A stretch of DNA of 64,000 bases from Lysinibacillus irui (GTDB taxonomy: Bacteria > Bacillota > Bacilli > Bacillales_A > Planococcaceae). The stretch is from positions 3,217,501-3,281,500 of the forward strand of contig NZ_CP113527.1 of assembly GCF_028877475.1 (NCBI RefSeq), read 5' to 3'. The position numbers were made by a program, and so were the translations under genes. Shown here piece by piece: positions 1 to 9,020 of the stretch; position 1 is the first letter of the stretch; each line of letters begins with the position of its first letter. The notes beneath the pieces were generated by a model that was given only the letters and a program-made list of their open reading frames with translations, did not search any database and was not told the DNA's origin.

Positions 1-1909
1 AAATAATCATGGATACAAGCGCTTCATCATTCGGATTATTTGGAACATTTCTTACAAAGGTGCGGTCGATTTTTAGACAATCAATTGGAAAATCCTTTAA
101 ATACGATAAGGATGAATAGCCTGTTCCAAAATCATCGACGGCAATTTGAATGCCAAGTGCCTTTAACTCATGTAAAAGCTGTGTCATTTGATCGATATTC
201 ATCGTCATACTTTCAGTAATTTCTAATTGAAGAAATTTAGGTTCTAAATTTGTACGTTGCAATATATGTTCTACCATTTCTACTAAATCTTGCTGGAACA
301 ATTGTCCAAGGGATAAATTCACTGCTACTTTCATCTGTGGTAGCCCTTGTCTCTCCCATGTTTTCGCTTGCATACAAGCAGTTTCTAAAATCCATTTACC
401 TAATGGAATAATTAGGCCACATTCCTCAGCAATCGGAATAAATACATCAGGTGGAATAAAGCCACGAGTTGGATGACGCCAGCGAACTAATGCTTCAACA
501 GATTCAATGGTCCCGGTTTTTAAATTAACCTGTGGTTGATAATCTAAATAAAATTCCTGATTTTCTAATGCATTATGTAAGTCCTGCTCTAACAGAATTC
601 GATCTGCGATGCCCTTTGACATATACGGTTTATAAAAAAGAAACCTTTGAGGTATTTGTTTAGCCTCACGCATTGCTAGCTGTGCATGCATCAGTAGCTC
701 TTCGCTAGTCCATTGATCCTCATAAAGAGCAATCCCCATATTTAGATTGCCATTTAACGAAAATAATTGTACCTGCAATGGATCTTTCATGGCACTTTTG
801 AGATTTAAGCAAAATTGTAATAATTCTTCAATTGTTTTTACATGGTTAATATAAATAACAAATTGTCCCTCTTGTAATTTAGTAGCAAAATAATGGGGAG
901 GTACAATTGTTTGTATACGCTTGGCGACAAGCTTCATCATTTTATTAGAATTGCTTATCCCTATCGATGAACGAATAGCTGCAAAACGGTCAATTTCTAT
1001 GGCTATGATTGCTTTTTGCGTTTTATTATTATCGTGTAATTTGTCTTTTAATGTTTTTAGTAATAAATGTTCATTTGGCAGCAGTGTAATATCATCATGA
1101 TAAGCTTGAAACCGAAGTTCTTGTTGGGATTGTTCAAGATCCTTTTTTATTTTTAACAGTTGTTGAAACGGCTTTTCAACAGATGTATAAAAAATGGCTT
1201 TTAAGAAAAAGTAAAAAGCCAAAAATAGATAGATCAATGCAGAGAAATCCCAAATAGCATTTTGATCTTGACTAATTATAAAAAAGGCATCGCTAATTAT
1301 TAAGGAGATAGCTGCACTAATCAGCAACATGGATTGCTTCGGTATTTTTTTTATGTACCTACTAATAATAACAATAGTTAAAATTTGAAAAATAATGGCC
1401 AATAAGTGTACGATATTATCGATAAGATCCAGCAACTGACCTGTCATGATGTCGGCCGTCATATACACCAGAAAAATACTTCCTATTACGAAAAGCAATG
1501 AACTTGCATATGAAAACTTTCGATAGTTGAGGGTCATTTGTTTTCTAGGATGTAAAATAAGAAATAAAAACCCAAATGAAAGGAACAAACGCAAGATTAT
1601 ATGTAATGATTGATTTTGACTAGAAAACAAGCCTGCTAATTCTAGTAATGAAACGACAAAAAACATATTACCTATGTATAAAGTTTGATTTGATAATAAA
1701 TGTGAAAATACTAAATAGGATTGGATGGCAATCGCCATTGTAAATGCAATAATTAATACTCGTATCACTAATTCTAAATTACTGTAGATGTCTCCTTGAA
1801 AAACATCGTATAGCTGATGACTGAAGCTTAATAATGGTATGACAAGTATTAGTGGCAATACTATAAACCAAACCTCTTTTTTCTCTACCCGATTAAACCA
1901 TTTCTCCAA
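1..1909 (-). CDS. Membrane-bound EAL-domain protein with degenerate GGDEF domain (3' end outside window)
   Basis: This is probably a cyclic-di-GMP phosphodiesterase or sensor in the cytoplasmic membrane. The first 230 or so residues form about eight hydrophobic segments. A GGDEF-like domain follows, but its signature reads QEGQF near residue 345, so cyclase activity is unlikely. The EAL domain then shows EALVRWRHP near residue 473, DDFGTGYSS near 591 and KIDR, so hydrolysis of c-di-GMP is plausible. The gene reads off the left edge after about 636 residues, shortly after KIDR. I chose the TTG at 1909 because GGAGGG lies 6 bases upstream; an ATG at 1939 is in frame but has no good ribosome binding site. 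What the membrane part senses cannot be told. Confidence 0.85.
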   Translation of the reverse strand, partial: MEKWFNRVEKKEVWFIVLPLILVIPLLSFSHQLYDVFQGDIYSNLELVIRVLIIAFTMAIAIQSYLVFSHLLSNQTLYIGNMFFVVSLLELAGLFSSQNQSLHIILRLFLSFGFLFLILHPRKQMTLNYRKFSYASSLLFVIGSIFLVYMTADIMTGQLLDLIDNIVHLLAIIFQILTIVIISRYIKKIPKQSMLLISAAISLIISDAFFIISQDQNAIWDFSALIYLFLAFYFFLKAIFYTSVEKPFQQLLKIKKDLEQSQQELRFQAYHDDITLLPNEHLLLKTLKDKLHDNNKTQKAIIAIEIDRFAAIRSSIGISNSNKMMKLVAKRIQTIVPPHYFATKLQEGQFVIYINHVKTIEELLQFCLNLKSAMKDPLQVQLFSLNGNLNMGIALYEDQWTSEELLMHAQLAMREAKQIPQRFLFYKPYMSKGIADRILLEQDLHNALENQEFYLDYQPQVNLKTGTIESVEALVRWRHPTRGFIPPDVFIPIAEECGLIIPLGKWILETACMQAKTWERQGLPQMKVAVNLSLGQLFQQDLVEMVEHILQRTNLEPKFLQLEITESMTMNIDQMTQLLHELKALGIQIAVDDFGTGYSSLSYLKDFPIDCLKIDRTFVRNVPNNPNDEALVSMII

Positions 1910-2048
1910 TACAAACCCTCCATACCACTCTATAAACATTCACTAGGAAAATTTATCTATCTATATTGAATAATAAATTTAGACTTGTATATTTCTTTGA
2001 CTTCTTACAAATCATAACACTTTTATCGGAATTTGTATGCACTTTAAC

Positions 2049-2091
2049 AAAGTATGCTAATATTCATTTTATTTCAATATTAGCATACTTT
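2049..2091. terminator. Strong inverted repeat, likely transcription terminator
   Basis: A 16-bp perfect stem (2049-2064 with 2076-2091) lies between the EAL gene and the sigma-like gene. It starts 16 bases past the sigma-like stop and is followed by only a short T-rich tract on that strand, so efficiency is uncertain. Confidence 0.6.
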
Positions 2092-2106
2092 TGATATTTT
2101 AGTGCT

Positions 2107-2631
2107 TTACTCTACTTGAAAAATTGGTTCTCTTAGCCTTTGAATGACTCTCATTCGTCTTTTTTTACTGACAGCGTTAGATAAACCTAGGATGTCAGCA
2201 ATCTCTCGATCATTATAACCAGCTACATAATAAAGAACGATTATATGTCTTTCTCCCTGCTCTAATTGGGTAAAAATACATTCAAGGTAGTCGGAACTTT
2301 TTTGACTCTCCCCTCTCTCACGTTCACTAAGCATATAATGGAGTGTTTCATCCTCAACAACTGTTATTCGCTCTAAATAATTTTTTTCCTTAGATAATTC
2401 ATTTAAAATCTCTCCTTTTATCGAAGAATATATATAAGCTGAAAATTGTCCTTTTGCTGGTTGTGCTTTTAGCCATGCTTTCCATACAGCAATAGAAGCA
2501 ATTTGACGATAATAATCAAAATCCTTATAAATTTGAAGCTTAGTTATTATCGATGTAATCATTGGTTGCACAGCTTCTAATACTTCTTCGAACGTCTGAG
2601 TAGACGACAGTTTTTTGCTCTCAATGGTCAT
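2107..2631 (-). CDS. Orphan sigma-70 family RNA polymerase sigma-like factor
   Basis: A 174-residue protein with the two-part layout of a small sigma factor. Residues about 11-80 resemble region 2 (core binding, -10 recognition) and about 110-170 resemble region 4, a helix-turn-helix reading DREIADILGLSNAVSKKRR. It is slightly shorter than many ECF factors. No anti-sigma gene or membrane partner sits next to it; the neighbours are an EAL protein and sspI. A perfect 16-bp inverted repeat lies just past its stop codon. The start is an ATG preceded by AAAGAAG. It could instead be a degenerate sigma-like regulator with no promoter of its own; I cannot name its regulon. Confidence 0.75.
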   Translation of the reverse strand: MTIESKKLSSTQTFEEVLEAVQPMITSIITKLQIYKDFDYYRQIASIAVWKAWLKAQPAKGQFSAYIYSSIKGEILNELSKEKNYLERITVVEDETLHYMLSERERGESQKSSDYLECIFTQLEQGERHIIVLYYVAGYNDREIADILGLSNAVSKKRRMRVIQRLREPIFQVE

Positions 2632-2867
2632 TTTCTTCTTTCCAATCGACTATGCACAGTCCTAATTCCTAGGTAATCCTATCTTAGTGCTGCTGATGAT
2701 AGAAGGCGAATGGTCTTTTTCGTCATTACATAACTTAGAATGGCTCAAATTCTTTACATATTTATACATAATTACAGTATGTTATTGTAAAAATCTTATA
2801 TTTTCTGTGGGATTTCATACATATTTAAACGAAGGTTGGACAAATTACTACTAAGGAGGCGAAATAG

Positions 2868-3077
2868 ATGAATTTTCAAATAAGAGATGCCATTACAGCG
2901 AATGTCCATGGTCAATCTGCAGCTGAATTTAAAGATATTGTCGAAGATGCAATTAGCCGTGGAGAAGAGCATTTACTCCCAGGACTTGGGGTGTTTTTTG
3001 AAAAATGGTGGAAACAATCAAGTACATCTGAACAAGATGCATTCGTTCAAAAACTAGAAAAAGCATTTGCTAACTGA
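2868..3077 (+). CDS. sspI: Small acid-soluble spore protein SspI
   Basis: A 69-residue protein matching the SspI family in length and sequence: an N-terminal MNFQIRDAI, then a central AISRGEEHLLPGLGVFFEKW block that is the family hallmark. SspI is a minor SASP made in the forespore and packed into the spore core. The ribosome binding site AAGGAGG lies 9 bases before the ATG. It is monocistronic as far as can be seen. A sigma-G promoter would be expected upstream, but I could not pick one out with confidence in the 236 bases before it. Confidence 0.92.
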   Translation: MNFQIRDAITANVHGQSAAEFKDIVEDAISRGEEHLLPGLGVFFEKWWKQSSTSEQDAFVQKLEKAFAN

Positions 3078-3155
3078 TTTTTTATGAAGAGTGCATTCCA
3101 ATTCCAATAAATGCATGATAAAGTTTTAGTTATCAGAAAATTTGGAGGGATTGGA

Positions 3156-4535
3156 ATGACTATTGCTGTAGAATTAATTGTCAATCAACTCAAACAGGTC
3201 TTAGTAGAAGATCAAGTGTCAACTAACGAAACGGTACGACAGCTACATGGGAAGGATGAATCTCATCATGCGATGAGCCTACCTGATATCGTTGTTTTTC
3301 CCCGCTCCACAGCAGATGTCAGTGCCATCCTAAAAATTGCGCATGCACAATTTGTTCCTGTTGTACCATTCGGTGTTGGCTCTAGCTTGGAAGGCAATGC
3401 CATTCCCATTTCACATGGTATTTCTATTGATTTCTCTGAAATGAATGCTATTTTAGAAGTTCGACCAGATGACCTTCTTGTAAAAGTACAGCCTGGTGTC
3501 ACACGCTCCCAATTAAATAAGGAGTTAAAAAAACATGGTCTTCAATTCACAGTAGATCCAGGTGCAGATGCCACACTGGGTGGTATGGCAGCAACTAATG
3601 CTAGTGGTACTACTGCTGTGCGCAACGGTGTCATGCGTGACCAAGTTCGTGATTTAGAAGTTGTACTTGCAGATGGCTCTGTTATCCATACTGGCAATTT
3701 GGCGGCAAAGTCCTCTTCTGGTTATCATCTAAACGGTTTATTTGTCGGCTCAGAAGGGACACTTGGCTGCTTTACTGAGTTAACTTTGAAAGTCTATGGT
3801 ATACCGGAATTTGTAACTGCAGGGCGTGCGGTTTTTGACACAGTAGGAGATGCTGTCAGTGCCGTCACTGCTTTATTGCAGGCAGGTATTGCAATTGGAC
3901 GAGTGGAATTGGTCGATGAAGCCTCTATTACACAAGCCAACATCTATAATGATACTTCCTTCAACGAAAAACCAACTTTATTTTTAGAATTTCACGGTAA
4001 TGAAGCAGGTATGCATGCAGATATAGCATTTGCCACTGAAATTTTTGAGGACTTTCATTGTCTATCCGTTGAATTTGAACAAGATACTGCTGCTCGTAAT
4101 AAACTTTGGGAGGCCCGTCATTCGTTAGCGTATGCGTATATTCATGCATACCCCGGGAAGAAGCTTATGTCAACGGATGTCTGTGTACCGATCTCTATGC
4201 TTGCAGAAACCATTTTATATGCACGTGAACAGCTTGATCATGTTGGACTTGCCGGTGGGATTGTAGGCCATGTAGGTGACGGTAATTTCCATGCTCTCTT
4301 AATGTTAAACCCAAATGACAAAGAGGAGCAGGCAAAAGCAGACCGCTTCAATGAACAGATCGTTCAATATGCTTTACTTCGAGGCGGTACATGCACAGGT
4401 GAACATGGCGTTGGCATTGGCAAAATGAAATATCAAGCCACTGAGCATGGTACCTCTTTAGCAGTCATGAAGAGTATAAAAGCAGCACTCGATCCACATA
4501 ACATTATGAATCCAGGAAAGATTTTCAACCTATAA
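3156..4535 (+). CDS. FAD-linked oxidase of the GlcD / D-lactate dehydrogenase family
   Basis: A 459-residue flavoprotein with an N-terminal PCMH-type FAD-binding domain (PFGVGSSLEGN, then DPGADATLGGMAATNASG) and a C-terminal FAD-oxidase cap domain ending in GTCTGEHGVGIGKM and NPGKIF, typical of GlcD and D-lactate dehydrogenases. It likely oxidises a 2-hydroxy acid such as glycolate or D-lactate and passes electrons to a membrane acceptor. An ATG at 3111 is in frame, but GGAGG sits 7 bases before the ATG at 3156, so the shorter form is preferred. No glcE/glcF partners are adjacent, which favours a single-subunit D-lactate type. The exact substrate is not decidable from sequence. Confidence 0.88.
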   Translation: MTIAVELIVNQLKQVLVEDQVSTNETVRQLHGKDESHHAMSLPDIVVFPRSTADVSAILKIAHAQFVPVVPFGVGSSLEGNAIPISHGISIDFSEMNAILEVRPDDLLVKVQPGVTRSQLNKELKKHGLQFTVDPGADATLGGMAATNASGTTAVRNGVMRDQVRDLEVVLADGSVIHTGNLAAKSSSGYHLNGLFVGSEGTLGCFTELTLKVYGIPEFVTAGRAVFDTVGDAVSAVTALLQAGIAIGRVELVDEASITQANIYNDTSFNEKPTLFLEFHGNEAGMHADIAFATEIFEDFHCLSVEFEQDTAARNKLWEARHSLAYAYIHAYPGKKLMSTDVCVPISMLAETILYAREQLDHVGLAGGIVGHVGDGNFHALLMLNPNDKEEQAKADRFNEQIVQYALLRGGTCTGEHGVGIGKMKYQATEHGTSLAVMKSIKAALDPHNIMNPGKIFNL

Positions 4536-4543
4536 CTAGCAAT

Positions 4544-4574
4544 AACCCGCTGATTGTCGAATCATCAGCGGGTT
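4544..4574 (+). terminator. Terminator of the GlcD-like gene
   Basis: Eleven-base inverted repeat aacccgctgat / atcagcgggtt starting 8 bases past the stop codon, followed by a T-rich stretch. Confidence 0.75.
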
Positions 4575-4624
4575 GATTGTTTATTCATAGCAAAACGTCA
4601 ATCTGATCTTTGTTCACAAGTAAA

Positions 4625-4654
4625 AAAGTAACCTAGCGTCTCCCAGGTTACTTT
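4625..4654 (-). terminator. Terminator, probably of argF, about 160 bases past its stop
   Basis: A perfect 10-bp stem (aaagtaacct / aggttacttt) with a 10-base loop, followed on the minus strand by six T residues. The 4655-4813 stretch before it has no gene that I can see, so argF would carry a long 3' untranslated tail or the stretch holds a short RNA. Confidence 0.75.
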
Positions 4655-4813
4655 ACTATGTAGCGATGTAGCCATCCATCTTGACAACAAACATCGCGCG
4701 CGGTATACATCCCTCTGTCTGCCTACCACAGTATGTTATTCACATGGATACCCTCTGTTGCCCAAGTGAACTCTCTTTATCGTACTTCTCAAACTCATAA
4801 GAATGTCCAAATT

Positions 4814-5779
4814 CTAAGCTAAAATCGATGCTAGCACTGCTTTTTGTGCATGTAATCTATTTTCAGCTTGTTCAAAAATATAAGAATTAGGACCGTCAAT
4901 AACAGAAGTCGCAACCTCTTCTTCACGATGTGCTGGTAAACAATGCAAGAACATATAATTCGATTTTGCATAGGCAACTAGTTCATCATTAATTTGATAG
5001 CCTGCAAAATCTTGTAATCGTTTTGCCGCCTCTTCCTCTTGACCCATTGATGTCCAAACATCCGCATAGACCACATCTGCATTTAATACAGCTTCTACAG
5101 GGTCATTTGTGATCATAATTGTACTGCCATTAGCCGCTGCAATTGCCTGTGCTTTTGCGATTACTTCTGCATCACATTCATAACCAACTGGCGTTGCCAC
5201 TGCGACATTCATCCCTACATGTGCTGAAGCAACAACAAGTGAGTGCGCTACATTGTTGCCATCTCCCACATAGGCAATTTTAAGCCCTTTTAAAATTCCT
5301 TTATTCTCTGCAATCGTTTCTAAATCCGCTAATGCTTGACAAGGGTGATAAATATCCGTTAATCCATTGATAACTGGAATGGCAGCATGCTCCGCCAACT
5401 CTTTGACCATTGCGTGAGAGTTTGCACGAATCATAATACCATCTAAATAACCTGATAATACATGGGCTGTATCATAAATTGATTCCCCACGACCAATCTG
5501 TAAATCGCGAGCATGCATAAACATACTTTTTCCACCTAATTGATTCATGCCAACTTCAAATGAAATACGTGTACGAGTTGAATGTTTTTCAAAAATCATG
5601 CCAAGTGTTTTACCTTCTAATAATCTTGGGCATTTCCCTTCTTTTGTAATCATTTTAAGCTGTGTCGCTAATTCAATAAGTTCTTGAACCTCTTGACTAG
5701 TATAGTCTAGCAAAGTTAGTAAATCCTTTCCTTTTAAACTAGACACTAACTTTAACTGGACTTCTTCGAGTAATTTCAT
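4814..5779 (-). CDS. argF: Ornithine carbamoyltransferase
   Basis: Catalyses carbamoyl phosphate + ornithine to citrulline in arginine synthesis, in the cytoplasm. The 321-residue protein has the carbamoyl-phosphate motif STRTR (residues 67-71), the HPCQALADL loop and the ornithine-side HCLPAHR motif near residue 280. The start has AAGGAG 8 bases upstream. It has a somewhat longer N-terminus than average before [10 protein letters not shown]. It stands alone, without argG/H/C/J/B/D or carbamoyl-phosphate synthase genes next to it. A biosynthetic role is favoured over a catabolic (arcB) one because no arcA/C/D is adjacent, but both enzymes share this fold. Confidence 0.93.
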   Translation of the reverse strand: MKLLEEVQLKLVSSLKGKDLLTLLDYTSQEVQELIELATQLKMITKEGKCPRLLEGKTLGMIFEKHSTRTRISFEVGMNQLGGKSMFMHARDLQIGRGESIYDTAHVLSGYLDGIMIRANSHAMVKELAEHAAIPVINGLTDIYHPCQALADLETIAENKGILKGLKIAYVGDGNNVAHSLVVASAHVGMNVAVATPVGYECDAEVIAKAQAIAAANGSTIMITNDPVEAVLNADVVYADVWTSMGQEEEAAKRLQDFAGYQINDELVAYAKSNYMFLHCLPAHREEEVATSVIDGPNSYIFEQAENRLHAQKAVLASILA

Positions 5780-5813
5780 AGCATTCGCTCCTTATATCGT
5801 TGCTGTTGAAATT

Positions 5814-5880
5814 AGTATAACATGCATAAATATAAAATCAACTGAATTTTTATAATTTATTTCAGTAATTATTCATTCGT
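5814..5880 (-). promoter_or_regulatory. argF promoter with candidate ARG box
   Basis: On the minus strand, -35 TTGATT (5841-5836) and -10 TATACT (5819-5814) are 16 bases apart. Just upstream (about 5843-5878) is an AT-rich stretch containing TGAATAATTACTGAA and AAAATTCA, which resembles the loose ARG-box pattern bound by AhrC/ArgR. The promoter is seen; the operator is inference. Confidence 0.55.
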
Positions 5881-5938
5881 CTTCAAATGTGACAAAAATT
5901 CGTACTTTTGAATAATTATGCATACAACATAAAAAAGA

Positions 5939-5958
5939 TAGCTAGTTTAAACTAGCTA
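5939..5958 (-). terminator. Terminator of the M42 peptidase gene
   Basis: A perfect 20-base palindrome (tagctagttt and its complement), followed on the minus strand by TCTTTTTT. It lies 15 bases past the stop codon. Confidence 0.8.
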
Positions 5959-5973
5959 CCCTTCATCTGCTTA

Positions 5974-7062
5974 TTAGTCAAATGTAATTTTATTCACTGC
6001 TTCACGGTCTAATTTTTTAATGACTTCTACCATTAATTTAACAGCATTATCATAATCATCACGATGTAGGATACCTGCATGTGAATGGATGTAGCGTGTC
6101 GCAATACCGATGGATAGTGCTGGTACACCATTTGCTGTTACATGGATGGAGCCAGCATCTGTACCACCGCCAGCCATCGCTTCAAATTGATATGGAATAT
6201 TGTGCTCATCTGCTACATCTAATACAAACTCACGTAAGCCACGGTGTGAAACCATTGATGCATCATACACAACGATTTGTGGGCCAGCACCCATTTTACT
6301 AGTTGATTCTTTTGCTGTAACTCCTGGAGTATCTCCCGCTACACCTACATCAACTGCAAAGCCAATATCTGGTTGAATTTTATGTGTTGCCGTTTTAGCA
6401 CCACGAAGCCCAACTTCTTCTTGCACATTTCCTACAGAATAAAGAATATTTGGGTGCTTTTCATTTTGTAACGCTTTCATTACATCAATAGCAATAGCAC
6501 AACCGATACGATTATCCCAAGCTTTTGCTAATAGATACTTGTCATTCTTCATGACGTTAAATTCAAAGTATGGTGTTACCATATCGCCAGGACGTACGCC
6601 CCATTCAAGTACTTCATCCTTAGAAGCAGCACCTACATCAATAAACATATCTTTAATGTCTACCACTTTATTACGCACATCTGCAGGTAAAATATGTGGT
6701 GGCTTTGAACCAATAACCCCAATCACTTCGTCACCTTTACGTGTAGTAATTGTTACACGCTGTGCAAGCATAACCTGGCTCCACCAGCCGCCTACTGTTT
6801 GGAATTTAATAAAGCCTTTGTCATCGATTTGCGTAACCATGAAACCTACTTCATCTAAATGTCCTGCTACGACAATTTTTGGACCGTTTTCATCGCCCAC
6901 TTTTTTAGCAATTACACTACCTAAGTTATCTGTTTCTACAGTGTCTGCATATGGTGCAATGTATTTTTTCATGACCTCACGAGGTGCACGTTCATTACCT
7001 GCAATACCATTCGCATCTGTTAAATCTTTAAACATTTGTAATGTTGGATCTAGTTGTGTCAT
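5974..7062 (-). CDS. ysdC: M42 family metallo-aminopeptidase (YsdC-like)
   Basis: A 362-residue co-catalytic metal peptidase of the glutamyl aminopeptidase / FrvX / endoglucanase-M family, cytoplasmic, probably trimming peptides from the N-terminus. Metal and catalytic motifs seen: [10 protein letters not shown] (His 68), [27 protein letters not shown] and the late [13 protein letters not shown] lies 7 bases before the ATG. In B. subtilis the orthologue follows ysdA and ysdB near rplT; here the same set is present but a dUTPase gene and an inverted ysdB lie between. The older annotation as an endoglucanase is unlikely to reflect true activity. Confidence 0.9.
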   Translation of the reverse strand: MTQLDPTLQMFKDLTDANGIAGNERAPREVMKKYIAPYADTVETDNLGSVIAKKVGDENGPKIVVAGHLDEVGFMVTQIDDKGFIKFQTVGGWWSQVMLAQRVTITTRKGDEVIGVIGSKPPHILPADVRNKVVDIKDMFIDVGAASKDEVLEWGVRPGDMVTPYFEFNVMKNDKYLLAKAWDNRIGCAIAIDVMKALQNEKHPNILYSVGNVQEEVGLRGAKTATHKIQPDIGFAVDVGVAGDTPGVTAKESTSKMGAGPQIVVYDASMVSHRGLREFVLDVADEHNIPYQFEAMAGGGTDAGSIHVTANGVPALSIGIATRYIHSHAGILHRDDYDNAVKLMVEVIKKLDREAVNKITFD

Positions 7063-7157
7063 CCTTTGGCCTCCTACTTCTTGTATCTTCTTTATTATAC
7101 TTCGTTTACCGAAATATTCCTAGCTTAATCGTCTGAAAATTGGTGTATTTCTTAATT

Positions 7158-7643
7158 TTAATAGCCTGAGCGCTGACGATTATAATTTTCTTGATTTTTT
7201 TCAATATAAGCACCAACAACATCCTCAAATGTAAATCCAAGATTATACGCTAGTAATCCATAGCATTGCCAAATGGTTAAATAGTGATCCTGAGTAGGTT
7301 GTTGAATAAATGTTAAAATAGCACTTTGTGTCTGTAAAAAAGTTTCCGTTAAATTTCTTTGCTCTTCAATTACTGGCCACTTTTCAATGGATGTATAGCC
7401 CTTTAATAAGCCAAGGGATAAGATAAAATGGATAGAATCAACATATTCCTCTAAAATGACTTCACGTGCTGATGGTCCTTTAGTACTCCAAAATTTAAAG
7501 CAGCGCGTTTCATTGGCAAGCTCAGCAAGCTCTACCATTAATGCCAAGCCCTTTTCTTGAAATACATCTTGTTGAATATTTTGTGTTTGCTCGATAAAAT
7601 CATCAAGCTCTTTTTGCATAGTAAACAATTGTTGTAAATTCAT
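7158..7643 (-). CDS. Dimeric-type (all-alpha) dUTP diphosphatase
   Basis: A 161-residue protein of the all-alpha NTP pyrophosphatase superfamily, resembling the dimeric dUTPase family. The key metal-binding block is visible as EKGLALMVELAELANE followed by CFKFW, then EEYVDSIHF, which supplies the second E..D pair. It would hydrolyse dUTP to dUMP, keeping uracil out of DNA and feeding thymidylate synthesis. AGGAG lies 7 bases before the ATG. It is followed by the M42 peptidase gene after 95 bases. Substrate could also be another (d)NTP, since this superfamily is broad. Confidence 0.8.
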   Translation of the reverse strand: MNLQQLFTMQKELDDFIEQTQNIQQDVFQEKGLALMVELAELANETRCFKFWSTKGPSAREVILEEYVDSIHFILSLGLLKGYTSIEKWPVIEEQRNLTETFLQTQSAILTFIQQPTQDHYLTIWQCYGLLAYNLGFTFEDVVGAYIEKNQENYNRQRSGY

Positions 7644-7748
7644 TTTTTTCTCCTAAATTTCTAAAAAATATTTAAGTAAAAGTGAAACTATTTGACCTCT
7701 CTAATCGTATAGGAAAGAATAACCTTTCTTCAAGGGGGAAATTTAAAC

Positions 7749-8144
7749 ATGTTGCCGTTACTAATTCGACTTGCTGTAATAGCGCTTATTATCTATGTAT
7801 TTTATAAAGCGATTCGTTATATAACCGATCCTAAACGCAAACTTGATGAAGCCTATGAAAAAGGCCAATATTATTTTTATGATGACGTTAAAAATGTCCG
7901 CAAAAATTTCTTTATTTCTTATAAGGGTGCTCTTTTTGAAGGTGAAAAATACCTGGGTACGACAGAAGATGCCTTCGAGGTTGTCACTATCTTCGTTGGT
8001 GCTCGAGATGCCGCAACGTTGCAAGGCTTCACCAAGAGCGACTTTGAATATTTACAGCAAGAAATTTTATTGAACTATCCAAGTGCTAAAATTAATTGGA
8101 AGCAGCCCATTGAACAGCTTATGCGGAACACATCCTCTTCATGA
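7749..8144 (+). CDS. ysdB: YsdB-like membrane-anchored protein
   Basis: A 131-residue protein with one N-terminal membrane segment (about residues 3-22) and a soluble remainder. It resembles YsdB, a sigma-W pathway protein that in B. subtilis lies beside ysdA and ysdC. Here it is on the opposite strand to those neighbours. AAGGGGG lies 10 bases upstream of the ATG. The stop codon lies inside the hairpin of its own terminator. Function beyond a link to sigma-W regulation is not known to me. Confidence 0.75.
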   Translation: MLPLLIRLAVIALIIYVFYKAIRYITDPKRKLDEAYEKGQYYFYDDVKNVRKNFFISYKGALFEGEKYLGTTEDAFEVVTIFVGARDAATLQGFTKSDFEYLQQEILLNYPSAKINWKQPIEQLMRNTSSS

Positions 8145-8157
8145 GGATGTGTTTTTC
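8127..8157 (+). terminator. ysdB terminator overlapping the stop codon
   Basis: An 11-bp stem (aacacatcctc / gaggatgtgtt) followed by TTTTTC. The ysdB TGA at 8142-8144 lies at the loop and right-arm border, so the last codons form the left arm. Confidence 0.85.
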
Positions 8158-8167
8158 TTATTTTCGT

Positions 8168-8431
8168 TTAAACCCACAATTGTACAACAATAAATAGTTG
8201 AATGGCTGCTAGTAGTGGAAACCCAAATGCAAAACTATTGTGGCGTGTTTTGTGGCGGAATAAATACATACCAAGTACACCACCAACTGCCCCTCCTACA
8301 ATAGCTAATGTAAACAAAGTGCGCTCTGCAATTCGCCATTCATGCTTTTTCGCACGAGATTTGTCCATACCCATTAAAATGAGCAGCACAATTGATAGTA
8401 TACCCATATAAGCTAATAATGCTTGTCCCAT
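8168..8431 (-). CDS. ysdA: DUF1294 membrane protein YsdA
   Basis: An 87-residue protein with three likely membrane segments (about residues 4-22, 38-60 and 68-85) and the DUF1294 signature: DKSRAKKHEWRIAERTL, GGAVGGVLGMYLFRHKTRH and F.FG.PLL. Function is unknown for the family. AAGGAG lies 6 bases before the ATG. A terminator and the 24-bp repeat pair separate it from rplT, so it is probably transcribed on its own or by read-through. Confidence 0.85.
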   Translation of the reverse strand: MGQALLAYMGILSIVLLILMGMDKSRAKKHEWRIAERTLFTLAIVGGAVGGVLGMYLFRHKTRHNSFAFGFPLLAAIQLFIVVQLWV

Positions 8432-8475
8432 TCTCTACTCCTTATCAAAAAACGTTATACTACTAATCTAACATA

Positions 8476-8509
8476 AAAAAGACTGATGGAAAAATCCATC
8501 AGTCTTTTT
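8476..8509 (-). terminator. Terminator of the infC-rpmI-rplT operon
   Basis: A 15-bp perfect stem (8476-8490 with 8495-8509) and a 4-base loop, with a T run on the minus strand. It lies 95 bases past the rplT stop. Confidence 0.9.
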
Positions 8510-8510
8510 G

Positions 8511-8577
8511 GCACCTGTCGCTACGCTTTCGGTGTAGGAATCTCCTATTTTGCACCTGTCGCTACGCTTTCGGTGCA
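8511..8577. repeat. Pair of 24-bp direct repeats with hairpin ends in the rplT 3' UTR
   Basis: The unit starting gcacctgtcgctacgc and ending tttcggtg occurs at 8511-8534 and again at 8552-8575, identical, 41 bases start to start. Each begins GCACC and ends GGTG(C), so it can fold as a small hairpin. A short tagga-atc-tccta hairpin lies between the copies. They sit between rplT and its terminator. They are much more GC-rich than the flanks. Confidence 0.85.
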
Positions 8578-8603
8578 GAAATAATAATTGACATTGTCAA
8601 CTA

Positions 8604-8999
<396 letters not shown>

Positions 9000-9020
9000 T
9001 TAGTATTTTTTTGTAGTCAA

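Noticed and set aside
3111-3155. Longer N-terminus for the GlcD-like protein
   Set aside because: The ATG at 3111 has no ribosome binding site; GGAGG precedes the ATG at 3156.
6539-7123. 194-codon plus-strand frame opposite the M42 peptidase gene
   Set aside because: It is a shadow of a clearly conserved gene and has no ribosome binding site or recognisable domain.
8511-8577. CRISPR array
   Set aside because: There are only two 24-bp copies with a 17-base spacer and no cas genes.
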